Numbered from the stretch's first letter, positions 27,301-42,300 are shown. The stretch is 64,000 bases of DNA from Owenia fusiformis (GCA_903813345.2 CAIIXF020000006.1:7118989-7182988), one strand, 5' to 3'. The notes: generated by a model not told the origin, from the sequence alone. A program made the numbers and translations.

Positions 27301-30300
27301 TTGGTGTCCATTTTTAACAAAAGGGTAAAATAACCAAAACAATGGGCAAAATTGTTGGAAATTATTATTTTTTTGTGGCTGTTGTTTGGTGATCAGAATC
27401 TGTAGAAGCAATTGGGATCTATAACAAATGGCAGGTGGTGACATTTTGCATGTTAATGCCTTGTTTAACAGTTGCCAACAGTTGATACCTTTTGAGTAAA
27501 TCTTGTTTGACATGACAAGACCTGAGACTATCTCTAAATACTTGCAATGGCATCATTGTTTGGCAAGTAAATATAGAATGAGGTTACCTGGAGATTTAGT
27601 GTAAATTTTTAAATCAGATTTATTTATCAATTACATTTTCAATGGTGAATGACAATGTTCTACATTAACCTGAAGGTAATTTGGAGAAATGGGGAGTTAC
27701 TACTCTGTTTGAGTATTAAAATTCTGCAAATCATTTTTACCAGAATGTTTCCTTTTCATTTCAGGTCCAGATTTTAAGATGGCTTGTAGATTATGTGTTT
27801 GACAAAAAGGCTGATGAACTTGAAGAATATTTTGACGATAATTTCCATCCAAATGACCTTGTAAGTAGACCAATTTCTTTTTATCACACTACTTCTGGTA
27901 GAATGTTGCTTACCTTGAAAGATACACTCGAAATGAAATGTCTGTATGGCTCTTACTCAGAGTTTAGTTCTGAATTGATGCAATGCTTAAATTTGGTCAA
28001 TACTGGATCAGTGGTGATGTCAGAAAAAATGACCACATTTAGAAAAAATGATCTTTCTGGCAATGACGAGCTCTGGTTGGTTCTGTGAGTTTCATGGTTT
28101 GTTTTTTAAAGAGTGAATATGAAGCTCTCTTTTAAGAAGCTCAAACGAATGCAAAGGTCACCTGTAGGGCTCAAACTCAATGATTACATTAAAACAATCA
28201 CAAAATGAAACATCTGCATTGTGCCAGCTAAATGCTTGCAATCTTACAATCACAAAAAGTCTACAAGACTAACACATTGACATTAATTATCGTCATTTGA
28301 TTAATGTATGAACTTTTGAGAGTTTAATTATTTGAGGCTATCTGGCCTATTACTCTGTTGATATATACTTGTCAAGTTGGCACCCGCTCAATTAATTCAA
28401 GAATCAGAAAGAATTTGAAGGCACACATTATAGAAACCAAATTAATTCATAGCTGATAAGGTGATTTAAAAAATTGAGAACTTAGTTCATAATAAGAAAA
28501 AAGTGGGCAATGCTGGCATAATTATTTGCAGAATGTCTCATTTGGAGGTGTTCTTTTAAATAATAAAATGGCTTGATTATAGAATTTTTTGGGTTGTGAT
28601 ATGTATCCCAGAAAAATACCTTATTTTTACCACGGGTAGATTGAACCATTTGGAAGGGTCCAAAACGAGTGCTGAGATTTGGTATGATATTTATCACGGG
28701 AAGTCCCATAACTTTGTCTAATATTTAATGCAGAGAATAAATCATGAGTCAGTTGGAAGATACGAGGATTTATGGTTTGATGGTTCTTTGAGAGGTTTAA
28801 GGTCAAAATGAGCAATGTTTCATCAGAATCAGGCAAATAAGTCCATCAGGTCAGAAAATCACACCACTTAATACAAGTTAATAGAGCCCATGTCAGGCAT
28901 CAATGTTTCATTTTAACGCACCAAAAGTAATTCCATTTTGGGTAGGGATTAAAAGCACATTGCTTAAAAAGTATTGATAACAATGCTGATTTATGTCTAT
29001 AGAAGGACTGATGATACATTGATCGTCTGTTTTATGGTTCTAATAAGCCTTTACTTTCTAATGCATTATGGGTATCTTATGTCATGGTCTTTCATGCCTT
29101 TTTCAATAAAATGCAGTTATTCTTTTGTGTATCTCCATTTTGGTTTCACTCTATTTTCCATACCCTGTCTGCAGAGTCTAGTTAAACTTCACTCTGCCTA
29201 GTAGAGACCATATTACAGTTTAGTAGCCCCGCCCCCACGACGGGTACCAGTGACAGTTTGGGTAATAAATCACTTCTTACCTACGCGCTGACCTTTCTTC
29301 CACCAATCAGCGAGGTTGAAGAAACATACGCCAAATATGTTCTGATTAAATATGCGCATGTCATTGGTCAATTCCGGGCTCAACGATGACGTTAGAAGGA
29401 ATGACCATATATAGAATGTCGGTCAAATTTGACCGACGAACACCGATTGGCGCGGTGAGTTCACAGGTTTATTATCCCATCGAACGAAGTTCGGAGGGAT
29501 ATAGGGAACGCCTCCGTCCGTCCGTCCGTCCGTCCGTCCGTACGTACGTCCGTACGTACGTCCGTCCGTCCGTCCGTCCGTCTGTCCGTCCGTCCGTCCG
29601 GGCAATAACTCAAATACCGATGGCCCGATTTTGTTCATATTTCGTACACATATACCCTATGGGGGTAGAAGTTCTGCTCGAAAGCCGATTTTCAAAATGG
29701 CCGCTCATTTCAAAATGGCGGCCATTTTAGTGACGATTTTACAGTAATTTAGGTGCAATATGTAAAACTGTAATAGCAATATGTTTTAAATGTAAAAAAA
29801 GTATAAAGGACATTAATAATGCTACAAATGTAGATATTAAAAAGCACATGGCAGCCATCTTGAAAAATGGCGGCCTTTACTCGTCATTTTACGATTTTTG
29901 CTGTAACTCAAAAAATAGTGGAGCGATTTTGTTCATATTTGGTGTGTGAATACTATAAGCATTGCACACTGTCTAAAGACACTTTTGGTAGAAGGCGGCC
30001 ATTTTTCAAAATGGCCGCCATTTTAACGTATTTTACTATAACTTGAAAAGTAGTGGAGCGATTTTGTTCATATTTGGTATGTGAATACTATAAGCATGGC
30101 ACACTGTCCTATGACACTTTTGGTAGAAGGCGGCCATTTTGAAAACAATTTTGAAAAATGGCCACCATTTTAATGTATTTTACTATAATCGAAAAGTAGT
30201 GGAGCAATTTTGTTCATATTTGGTATGTGAATACTATAAGCATGGCACACTGTCCTATGACACTTTTGGTAGAAGGTGGCCATTTTGAAAACAATTTTGA

Positions 30301-33300
30301 AAAATGGCCGCCATTTTAACGTATTTTACTATAACTCGAAAAGTAGTGGAGCGATTTTGTTCATATTTGATATGTGAATACTTTAAGCATGGCACATTGT
30401 CTAATAAAACTTTGGGGAGTAGTCAGACATTTTGAAAAATGGCCACCATTTTTACGTGTGCGATTTTTCAAAAAATTTTAGAGGTGGCTACTTAAAAGCA
30501 TATTATTTCTTCTGATGACAACTTGGCTAGTGAGCAACCATTTTGAAAATGGTGGCCTTTCTGGTGTGTTGTTTTATGATATTTGCGCTTCGTTTGTAAA
30601 AATGCCAGCCATTTCTGTTCGATGGGATTCGCTACGCTTTGGCGTTGCCGTTGTTCTGGTTTTAGTTTGAAAGAGTGAAGACGAAGCTCTCTTTTAAGAA
30701 GTGAAGTCAAACGAATGCAAAGGGTATATATTTTCCACGATCACTGACATTGTTTCATTGGCATATCAATTTTGACAGAATTTATTTATTATTAACATAT
30801 TGTCATTTGTATATTTTTGCACTTAGACTGCAGGTTTTGCACTTAGACTGCAGGTTTTGAAATTCCAGTTCACGGTTAATTAAGATAAATGATAATTACA
30901 AATCTTCTCAATTCATGTTTTACAATCCTTTTTTTGGTCGGCGAGAGTTAAAAATTTGCTGGTGAATTTTGTTCTCAAACATAATTATGACAAATCACAG
31001 CCTGAATGTTACCTTTTGGGTATTTATCAGTCTAGTGTGGAGATATATCTGTTTCATCATTTGTCATTGTTGTTGCTCGGAAAATGATAGCTTGTAGAGG
31101 AGAATAATAGCTTGTAGAGGAGAATAATAGCTTGTAGAGGAGAATAATAGCTTTTAGAGGAGAATAATAGCTTGTAGAGGAGTATAATAGCTTGTAGAGG
31201 AGAATAAAAGCTTGTAGAGGAGAATAATAGCTTGTAGAGGATAATAATAGCTTGTAGAGGAGAATAATAGCTTGTAGAGGAGAATAGTAGCTTGTAGAGG
31301 AGAATAATAGCTTGTAGAGGAGAATAATAGCTTGTCGAGAATAATAGCTTTTTACAGGAGAATAATAGCTTGTAGAGGAGAATAATAGCTTGTAGAGGAG
31401 AATAATAGCTTGTAGAGGAGAATAGTAGCTTGTAGAGGAGAATAATAGCTCGTAGAGGAGAATAAAAGCTTGTAGAGGAGAATGATAGCTTGTCGAGGAG
31501 AATAATAGCTTTGTAGAGGAGAATAATAGCTTGTAGAGGAGAATAATAGCTTGTCGAGGAGAATAATAGCTTTTAGAGGAGAATGAAAGCTCGTAGAGGA
31601 GAATAATAGCTCGTAGAGGAGAACAATAGATTTTAGAGGAGAATAATAGCTTGTAGAGGAGAATAATAGCTTTGTAGAGGAGAATAATAGCTTGTAGAGG
31701 AGAATAATAGCTTTTAGAGGAGAATGATAGCTCGTAGAGGAGAATAAAAGCTTGTAGAGGAGAATGATAGCTTGTCAGGGAGAATAATAGCTTGTAGAGG
31801 AGAATAATAGCTTGTAGAGGAGAATAATAGCTTTTAGAGGAGAATGATAGCTTGTAGAGGAGAATAATAGCTTGTAGAGGAGAATAATAGCTCGTAGAGG
31901 AGAATAATAGCTTGTAGAGGAGAATAATAGCTTGTAGAGGAGAATAATAGCTTTTAGAGGAGAATGATAGCTCGTAGAGGAGAATAATAGCTCGTAGAGG
32001 AGAACAATAGCTTGTAGAGGAGTATAATAGCTTGTAGAGGAGAATAATAGCTTGTAGAGAATAATAGCTTGTAGAGGAGAATAATAGCTTTTAGAGGAGA
32101 ATAATAGCTTGTAGAGGAGAATAATAGCTCGTAGAGGAGAACAATAGATTTTAGAGGAGAATAATAGCTTGTAGAGGAGAATAATAGCTTGTAGAGGAGA
32201 ATAATAGCTCGTAGAGGAGAATAATAGCTTGTAGAGGAGAATAATAGCTTGTCGAGGAGAATAATAGCTCGTAGAGGATAATAAAAGCTCGTAGAGGAGA
32301 ATAATAGCTTGTAGAGGAGAATAATAGCTTTTAGAGGAGAATAATAGCTTGTAGAGGAGAATAATAGCTTTTAGAGGAGAATGATAGCTCGTAGAGGAGA
32401 ATAATAGCTTGTAGAGGAGAATAATAGCTTGTAGAGGAGAATAATAGCTCGTAGAGGAGAATAATAGCTTTTAGAGGAGAATAATAGCTTGTAGAGGAGA
32501 ATAATAGCTTGTAGAGGAGAATAATAGCTCGTAGAGGAGAATAATAGCTTTTAGAGGAGAATAATAGCTTGTAGAGGAGAATAATAGCTCGTAGAGGAGA
32601 ACAATAGATTTTAGAGGAGAATAATAGCTTGTAGAGGAGAATAATAGCTTGTAGAGGAGAATAATAGCTTGCGGAGGAAAATAATAGCTTGTAGAGGAGA
32701 ACAATAGATTTTAGAGGAGAATAATAGCTTGTAGAGGAGAATAATAGCTTGTAGAGGAGAATAATAGCTTATCGAGGAGAATAATAGCTTGTAGAGGAGA
32801 ATTATAGCTTTTAGAGGAGAATAATAGCTTGTAGAGGAGAATAATAGCTTGTAGAGGAGAATAATAGCTTGTAAGGGAGAATAATAGCTTGTTTAGGAGA
32901 ATAATAGCTTGTAGAGGAGAATAATAGCTTGTAGAGGAGAATAGTAGCTTGTAGAGGAGAATAATAGCTTTTAGAGGAGAATAATAGCTTGCGGAGGAAA
33001 ATAATAGCTTGTAGAGGATAATAATAGCTTGTAGAAATTCAATTAGATTCAGACTGTAAGGAAGTATGTGTCAGTATATATGGATTGCAATAGCAAATTA
33101 AATTTACATACATTTTAGCTATTAGAGGAAGGTTGTTTCTTACACAATCACATATTAGCTGATTTGTAGCTATCATGAAAACGAGAGACCATAGCTTAGA
33201 GACTACAATGGTTCAATGGGGTCCCTTGCAATGGAATGATGATTTCAACACCAATTTTGTTATTAATCTTCTTGTTTGAATATCAGTTTGATTTGATATT

Positions 33301-36300
33301 AAATTATATATATTTTTACTGGTTAGGGAGAAGCTTTAGTTGTGTAGTATTGAAAGTGTTACCCTGATCTCTATCAGCGAGCCATAGTACCCTCTCAATA
33401 TTAAAGAGATGCATACAGTTTTCATGTTGAAATGATCTTAACAATATTGCTATAATGGCTCTTTAGAGGGTTAGAATATGAAATGAACATAAGTCACTTT
33501 TAGGCAAGCAGGCAGTGTCAAGATTTTCTGATGACCAAGTCTGATACAAGGAAGATCAAAAAAGATCTCTAATTTATAGAATGCAGATGCAGTTGAGCTT
33601 TTCGAGAGGGTATAAAAGTGACTAAGTTGTAGAATAAACTGGCACAGTACCTTATTAAAAGTTTTTGAATGTCATTCTAACCAGGTTGTATTTCCTTGTG
33701 TTTGTATATACAAGTAATAGGATAGTTGAATAAAACGTCAAATGAAATTTGGAAATGTCAGTCGCAGCAAAATGTCATTAATCATTAATTCACGGAAGAT
33801 ATAAAAAATCAGTTTTAGAGATTAGGTTTTTGGATAGGGTTGTTGATTTCTTGTTATTATTGTTAATTCAAATTCTGTAAGAAAAGCTTCCAAATGTTAC
33901 TGTGTACTATTCCCTTACATGAAATCACTGTATGTCACACATATTTAGATATTTATTTCAAAAGATTGGAAGTTGATTTGCACATATAGATTTGCATATT
34001 TCATTTTTGGTGTTCCTGTTTCACCATGGATTTTCACACAAATTTATTACATTATTAGATTAAATCGAATAATTTAATTTCATGATAATGTGACATTCCC
34101 TGTAAGGGTAAGCTCAAAAGTAAAGAATAACGGAATGCTACAACATCAGAGAATGGTCTGTAAATATCACCACTTTTCACATGTCACTTGAGACATGCTC
34201 ATTCTGCCCGATTTCACTCTTAAATTTGAATAAAGGACCTGATATTGTAGAATTTCATATAATATCAAGTAAATAATATATATACTCGATATTTATACTT
34301 TATTTTTCATTTTTCATTTTTCATTTTATCTAACATTTTGAATCATGGCTGCTGTGATAGTTTATTCCAGGGGCTACAAGTATATCATATAGGAACATAA
34401 TGTTGCTTGTCACATAATCTAGTAGCCTACATAAATGATTAGCTCAATGAATGGAGAATCAATCGCATAATAACTGTGTCAATTTCCATGATAAAGCAAG
34501 GACTCACATGAACTTAAAGTGATATTTTGATGTACTGATCAAAATGCATTCAATTTTGATGATGAAAAATTATGATGAAATTGTATCATACAGTAATGTG
34601 TTGATAACGAAATCTCTGCTCATGAAGGAGAAATTGTAAGTTAGATGTCAGGTCTATCAGGTGCAATGCTGATGGAATTTATTAGATCATATACCATCTT
34701 TACTTATTGTCGTTTCTTCATACATTATTTATAGCTACACAATACTAAGAACAAAAGGAATAAACTTGTGCGTCAATATCTATACAGCAAATATCGGACA
34801 TCAATAAACATACATTCAAGATGTTTCGACCTGTGGATAGAATTTTACAATGGTCCTCTTTTGAAACATGAAATTGATAAAAAGAGAGAGGAATCTGCAA
34901 GGAATCGAGTAAACAGTCTTGTAGTAAAGACTCTAACTTGTTGTGAAACCTAAGAAAATCACTCAGTTCATAGATTTTAAAGAGAAAAAGGATGAAAAAA
35001 GGAGGAAAAATGTGAGATTTTAACATGGGTATACTTCCATTCAGTTTGCAATATCTTTTGTAAATACTCAGAATGAGGCTGTAAACAGAACTGTCGTCTG
35101 CTACTTAAAGTTTCGGTATTTGCTAGAGATGAATTGATTGACTCAAGGTCACGACGCCCTAAAGTATTTAATACGCCAGCTCAAAACACATGAATAAGGA
35201 ATACGCTATGAAGTCTATAAGGATGTATACATATCGGAAAAATGTAGCTGCTAATTTTGTTTGTTTACACGATGGCTTTTTAAAGAGGAGGGGACGGTGT
35301 CAAACAGAATACACAGGTAATTGTGACATTTACCAACATAATGAAATATTAGCATTTAATCTACTGTATGAATCTCATGCTATGCTAAATATTGAATTAC
35401 ATCAGCTAAATGATCTGAAGAGTTTAAATCTGTTAAAACGATAATTAATACAGAAACAATTAGATATTATATTGTACTTTTCGTACTCTTATTTCAATAG
35501 AAAGGGCGTAAAGGAGATGGCACACAATGAAGAAGCATATTAAAGGCAGATTGTTTTGGGTATAGTCACTGAAGAAATTAGACGCCTTTTTACATACCAA
35601 TAGAACGACCCATTCTCAACAGTATGAAGATTTCTGAATGGCTCCACTTCAATAAGTGATATTAATATAAACATCTCAAGTGAATTCTAACGAATTGTAA
35701 AGGATATTATTCGTTTTTTGAACCTATGTGACTCCAATATTGCCTTTCTTTCAGTCTGGATAGATCCTTGTTATAATCTATTTATAACTGAATAGATATG
35801 AGCTTTCAATTGAAAAGGATGCGAGCTACCGTAGTCTGTTAATTTTGCACTAAGCATATTTATCTACACATGTTTTTAAATGACACTCTAGAAAGCTTAC
35901 TTTTAATATATATCTTTATGTATTTGAATGGATGTCTGAATTTCTTGAATTTGTGAGGTATAATAGTATGTTATATCTCTATTTGTCTTAGTTATTGTCT
36001 TAAATATTCTGACATGTTTCACATTTGGGTATCTCAATTTAAGCAATTTTAGAGATTTCATTGAAATTGTGCAAACTATTTTTGGCTTTTAGAATATATA
36101 GGTTCTCATTTATAAAGTATAGAACACTTATATCTTTTGTTTTGTATCATTTCATAAGGAAATCATGAATATGATATACACCATAATAAAATGCAATGTG
36201 AGTCCTATTCTAAAATAGAAAATAGAGTTTTTTACAGTAGAATCAACTATGTATATGCTGAATTATATGGAAATAATACAAGAACATTAGGGATTCTGTT

Positions 36301-39300
36301 TCAATTTTATTAAGAAAAGCTAAATTTAGAGCCACTGTTACAAAGCCTCTTGGGAGATTTCAGATGATTTGTCACTGTGAAACCCAGAGCTTAGCAATTA
36401 GTATATATGAAACTCTATTTTTTAAAAATGACATCAATGAGTGAAAAGGGCAATGATTTGTAAGGCGAGCTCTGTGTAGTAAAGTATAGTATATTAAATG
36501 TGGTTTTTGAGGTCTTATATTGTGATATATCATCACGTGGCATTATTCATCTCAACTTTATATGTGCCTATATTGAGCTATAGATTTCATTATGATGAAT
36601 TCTAAGGTATTGTACTGGCACTCCAAGTATCGTTTCTTTGTATGGAAGTATGGTATAATGGCAGTGTGTGCAGCATGACTTTTCTGCAGTATTTCAATTA
36701 ACGTTTTTTGTGAGACTTGCACTTTGAATGATTCTATATATAAAGGGGTTTAAATCCTAAGAGGTTCCTCCTTTACACCAATTTTCTCATTCATTTCAGG
36801 GGCTAGAGTAGAGAATCTAAACTCAAAAAATAAGCCGAAGATTTTGCTCTCTTGGAATCTAGTGAAAAATATTAACATTGTTTTCCCCCTATGTCATCCT
36901 GTTATTAGATCACATTCCTTCATAATTTCATGGAGAATATTAATGCCAAGGGACTGCTCTGCTAAGACCAGAGATGTTCACAAGTAAATGGAGGTGTTCA
37001 ACAGAAGGAGGGGCTCACAAGTGAAGAAATGTTAGTCTCGAATTAACTCAGGAAAACATTAAAGATGCATCAAGTTGTAGTCTATTTTATCAGGTTTAGA
37101 GTTGTTGTTTTTATCATGTGGCGAGAGAAATATTGAATTGACAGCTATATGAAAGGTGTTTGCAAAAGGTGCATGGAAGATGTTCTTCAATAACATTGAA
37201 AACTCCCTATTACAATACAGATTTTCTATAAAGCTGCTCTGTGCCTAAATATATCTCATCTGTTAGATACAACTTTATTTCTTTCCAATCTTTGAATGAA
37301 GTAGGCTATATTTAATATTTGCTTTTCTGGGGTTATTTCATTGTTTAGAGTCCGTAGTATTGGCTGTTTGATTTATTCATTTCCGATTTTACATTTTTCT
37401 CTTTATAGGATTCTAATTCATCAAGCCATCATGATCATGAGGTTTCTCATATTAAAAGTCTTATTAAAGTTAAACATGACTATTTGTAAAACACTTCTTT
37501 GAAATAAACTCACTCTCAAATACCAAGTCATAACTCTTTAAGTTAAACGCTTACATGAGTCAGATACCTCTTTAAGTTAAACGCTTTTATGAGTCAGATA
37601 CCTCTTTAAGTTAAACGCTTATATGAGTCAGATACCTCTTTAAGCTAAATGCTTACATGAGTCAGATACCTCTTTAAGTTAAACGCTTACATGAGTCAGA
37701 TACATCTTTAAGTTAAACGCTTACATGAGTCAGATACCTCTTTAAGTTAAACGCTTATATGAGTCAGATACATCTTTAAGTTAAACACCCCTGTAAGTAA
37801 AACACCACCTATTAGCCTACTATGAGTCCAACATTTCTATGTGTGAAGTGAGTCAAACCTCTCTTGAAGTCAAACACTTTTTTAAGCCAAATACCTCATT
37901 GAGTCAAACATTACTCTCCGAATTGAACTTCTCTAAATATGAAACACCTCAAGTTAAACACCTCTGTGTGTCAAATACCTTTTAAAGTTAATCACCTGTG
38001 TGAGTCAAACACCTCCATTAGTGAATCTGTGACTATTGTTTGGAGAACCCTCAAAAAGTGGATCCTGGATGTTTAGAGTTAATGTAAACTCCAAAATTGG
38101 ATCATTTGTCGTACTCAAAATGACTTCAAATGCATTCCGGATCCATTAAACGTGTAATATGCTGTGGGTCTAATAAATCGACTTAATGGTTTCATATTTA
38201 ACTACCGTATTATATCTGATATACTGAAATGAAGATTGACTTAAAAACATCATTTTTCATGTTGGCATTTTCATCAATTCCTCCAGATTTGAAAGCAAAA
38301 TAATCAGCAATATTTTATGTTTACTCGTTAGAGGTATGGTTAATTTGGGATCAAATCAGATGGCATTTGTCTTTCAAAAGCTGCTTGGATTTATTAGAAC
38401 ATTTTTTGCTAATTTTCCCAAACCTGATCGCCTATGATCATTGGTTGAAGTCTTTTATATTGACTATAATCACACTGAGTGAACTCGCTGAAAATATATT
38501 GAAAAAGGTTACAATCAGAAAATGATGTTTTATTGTAATTAAATAAAACTGGGAAATACCAAATTGTTAATTTGCAAGTTATTTTGAAAGGTAAGGGATT
38601 AAATTAGAATTTAAAAAAGTAAAATTGGGGAATATATAAGTTGTATAATTTATTTGCCTCTTTGATAAAAGAGAGTTACAATCATATACAGCACTGCAAA
38701 GAAGTAATTGTTAATACATGTATTGTTAATATGAAGTGCAAGAGAGAAAATGCATAAGTATGATGAGTGTTATATTATTAGTATTGTCCCTATTAATGCA
38801 TCATGTACACATATTCAGCTATAAGTAACAGTTTCTCATCATCATTATTAAATGCAATTCCTAAAATCACTTGATATGAAATTGTCATATACTGTATATT
38901 GTATGTTGATTTTAATGGTTGTATTATCTATGTACTTCCAGAGAGCCATCAATGTGGGCCAAGATGCCTTCAACAATACATACTGGTACTTTGATGGTAA
39001 GTGAATCCCTCTATTCAATATATGGTTTGTCATTCATATCTAACCATAATTTGGATGCTTTTTAGAATTTAGAGTATAGTAGATATCATGATATTTGTAT
39101 TTTAATATAAAAGGCGAGACAGGGGATCGTCTTATGGATTAGTTTAGGTATGATGTCATTTTGTTCGCATATAATATTATAGATAGAATTTGATTAGAAA
39201 GATTTATTTGAGCTTCCTTAATTTAAGATTGCCCTCGATGGATCGCTTTTAGATTTTTGTGCATGTTTTGATTTTTAATATCAAATGTCAGGTTCAATGT

Positions 39301-42300
39301 GGAGATGTTCTTTTATGTGCTTTGTATTGGGAAATGATACCCTTCATTACTTTGATTTCTGGGATACCCTAACCTCTTCTGCTTAATGGGGACTATCCAT
39401 TACTCTTTGATTAATGTTTTATTCTGGAAAATTCACACAAATAAGGCCAATCTGAGTTTATACCATATAAATTCACAATAGTTTGTTCATTGCAGTAGCT
39501 TATGCAGGGAAATCGGTAGAAATCATCTCACATTTTCCAAAAGACTCAAACTGAAAGGTCCAAATCAATACAAAATACAATAATCATTCAAGGCTCTTTT
39601 TGTAACAATAAAGTACACCAATACAATATTAAGTTCATCTTTTGAGACATTCTTAGAAACGCACCAATAAATCTATACACGGAAATTATTTCCTTGTTCA
39701 AGATACTTTATTCACTATGACAAAATTAGCACTTTAACAGCGATTAAAAATGAATATCCTTTTAAAAATCATTATCATTTGACACCATGTAGTTTCTTCA
39801 TAGGTCATCCCTTTTAATCACTTTGATAATTGCTTATGAATCAACATATTCTTCTTTATTATAGTCTCGGAAGTTGTGTATATAGATTTTCTCGTACAAG
39901 AATCTATGGGGATTCTTTCTATGTAGAAGTAAAGGTTTATTTATGTTTCAAAGAGAGGCATACATCAGTGTTTTATGTGCACATCTCGTCATACAGTATA
40001 CGTTGGATATGACCAACGCAGTTCTGCAAATGCCATTTCAAAGTAAAGATAAAAATTCAGATGAGACTGATCACAATGTCAATGTATATAATTAAACATG
40101 TGTATTACATAGTATGGTCTGAAGTTAAGTCTTACATCCTTCATTCAAAGGACCTCATATATTACTCAATTCAAAAGAAAGAAGTTAAATACCCTTTGAC
40201 CAAGGATGAAGTCTTGAATCTCAGACAAGGTCCACCTAGTAGTAAAATCTGAATATAGATCTGAATCTGAATATAAATCTGAACGCTTCAAGTTACAAGT
40301 ATTCCCTGTCACGTAGGTGTTCAGTGTTCACTTGCCCTACAGAGAGAGAGAGAGAGAGAGAGTCTTTTAATGGTGTCACTATGTAAATGAGTTTTACCAG
40401 ACGCAGACAGGAGTGTTTACTAAAACTGATTTTCCTTTATATGAAAAAATGCAAAGTTAATATTGATTAGTTGTTGTGTCAGTATTAACAATGAACAAAT
40501 GGTAGAAGAGTCAAAATATGATAATATCTTTAACTGTTGTTCAATAAGGTTATCTCGTGTATAATTTCCCATTCATATCAAATGTCGATTAAACATTTAC
40601 ATTAGGTAAAAAATGAGATCATTAAAAGTGAGTTTTTCATTTAATAATTATGCCAAACATATTAAATGGGTTAGATTTCTCAAATTGATTTTAGAAATAT
40701 TGATTGTCATAATTATTTTTTTTAAATTGAACACTTTGAAGTGGTTCTAAACAAATAAATCTCGAGAGCTACAATACAATATAAAAGGTATATTTCATTT
40801 GTCTTATTAAAGGATTACACAAAAATGCAGGCCTTTAAATATGATGGATTTTTCTTTTGTATGGATAGTTTTCTGCAGATTAATAGTTTATATTAGTTGT
40901 GTGACTGTTGTGTGCCTTTTTGATCATGCTTAGACTACGTAGTGGGGTTTTTAAGATATACTTGCTATATTCACATGCTATAATGCTTTTCCTCCATATT
41001 TGTTATAGTATTTCAGTTGCTCCTCATTTTAAACCAAGTCATTTCTGGAAATAATTTAGAATAGGGTATGAAATCAATATATTAGTATCATTTAGAAGAT
41101 ATTCTTTTCGGGTTGATTGAACCATTTTTGTTTGTTGATTAACTTGTGCTTGTAAGTTACTGATTGCTATATACAAACACATAAATCCTTCTCATTTTCT
41201 TAAATCTCCGTCTGCTTCTACTTATTTCACACCATTTCTCTTCAAAATTTGAATGAAATATCTCATTTTATTACATTTCTGTATAGTTTAGCACAACTTC
41301 TTGCTCTCTGACTTTATTCCTTGTTAATTTCAGTAGTTTCCACATTATTTCCTCATTTTCAAGAACATTTTACATTCTCATCCAAAATAAGTATATTGTA
41401 CATGTATTGTGTTTATTGTGGAAGCCCTACGTCTGGGTGTGTCTTCCTTTTCATTTTAGGCCTACATACATATATAGGCTTTTTAGGCCTCATATTCTAC
41501 AAGTAGGCCCCCACTTTTAAAAATTTATTTTTTTAGTTTGATTAAATTTTAAAAGTAGGGTTTGGATTCAAGATGTATGGCATAAAACTGCAAAATTTAA
41601 GATTACAATCCTAATTTTGTATGTAGAATACAAGTTACCCGCAATAATGCAGACTTCAAGGCAATATTGTAGAATAATGTAATGATATCTCTGTTAAAAT
41701 AGCAGAATGAAAAATCACAGTCATTAAGTACTGAGTATGGATAGACTTGACCTTTTCTGTACAAACTAAAACTTAAAATATTGTCTCTGTACCCTTGAAA
41801 ATATCCTCTTCTATTGTCTTCCTCATATATTTCATACTAGGCAGTCTGCAAGAGATACAGTCTGGACTTGACTTAAAAGCACCCCTTCTGGTAAAATATT
41901 GCAAGCTTGTCTCCTAAAACACCTCCTTAATGCAAAGATTCTTTGGAAAGTGGCATTTACATATATTGTAAGCTATGGGATCGCGTTGGTGTCTTTAGTG
42001 TAGGAGTAAGTGTCAAATCAGAGGTTGAAATGTCTTTCTGTGCTTTTGTGGTTTAACTTTTCTGCTCTTCAAGTCTAACATAAGAGGAATCTAATCCAGA
42101 GCAGAGTACAGTTAAGCCTGTCTCATCCAAATGGCACTGGGACTGGTGTTCAATTATTAGGTTATCTTTATATATGAGTCTATGGGAGGTATCAAAATTA
42201 AGACAGAAAAAGTGTTCACATTGAGATGTGGTGACGTATGTACAGGTTTCACTGTATTCAATTTATATTCAAAGTTGCCCATCATGCTTTGAGTATTTGA

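Larger units (their letters stand above)
27861..38941 (+). other. Intron 5
   Basis: An 11,081-bp phase 0 intron between the last DDT-like exon and the YWYF exon. It contains a 3' fragment of the promoter-like repeat (28105-28162), the nested insertion at 29162-30727, the 20-bp satellite (31085-33036) and the 34-bp satellite (37535-37786). Between 33040 and 37530 I see only AT-rich sequence with unrecognised frames (the longest 93 codons). Confidence 0.7.

Noticed and set aside
27861-28088. Extension of exon 5 as a 97-codon frame without splicing
   Set aside because: A consensus GTAAGT donor at 27861 joins in phase to the YWYF exon, and the CECR2-like pattern continues there, not in the read-through.
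29386-29730. 114-codon frame with Ser-Val-Arg-Pro repeats
   Set aside because: Produced by the (GTCC)n tract inside a transposon; no coding evidence.
32471-32704. 77-codon minus-strand frame of Ser/Tyr/Leu repeats
   Set aside because: The 20-bp satellite is simply open in that frame.
31085-33036. CRISPR-like array
   Set aside because: Units are contiguous 20-bp tandem repeats with no unique spacers, inside an animal intron; it is a satellite.
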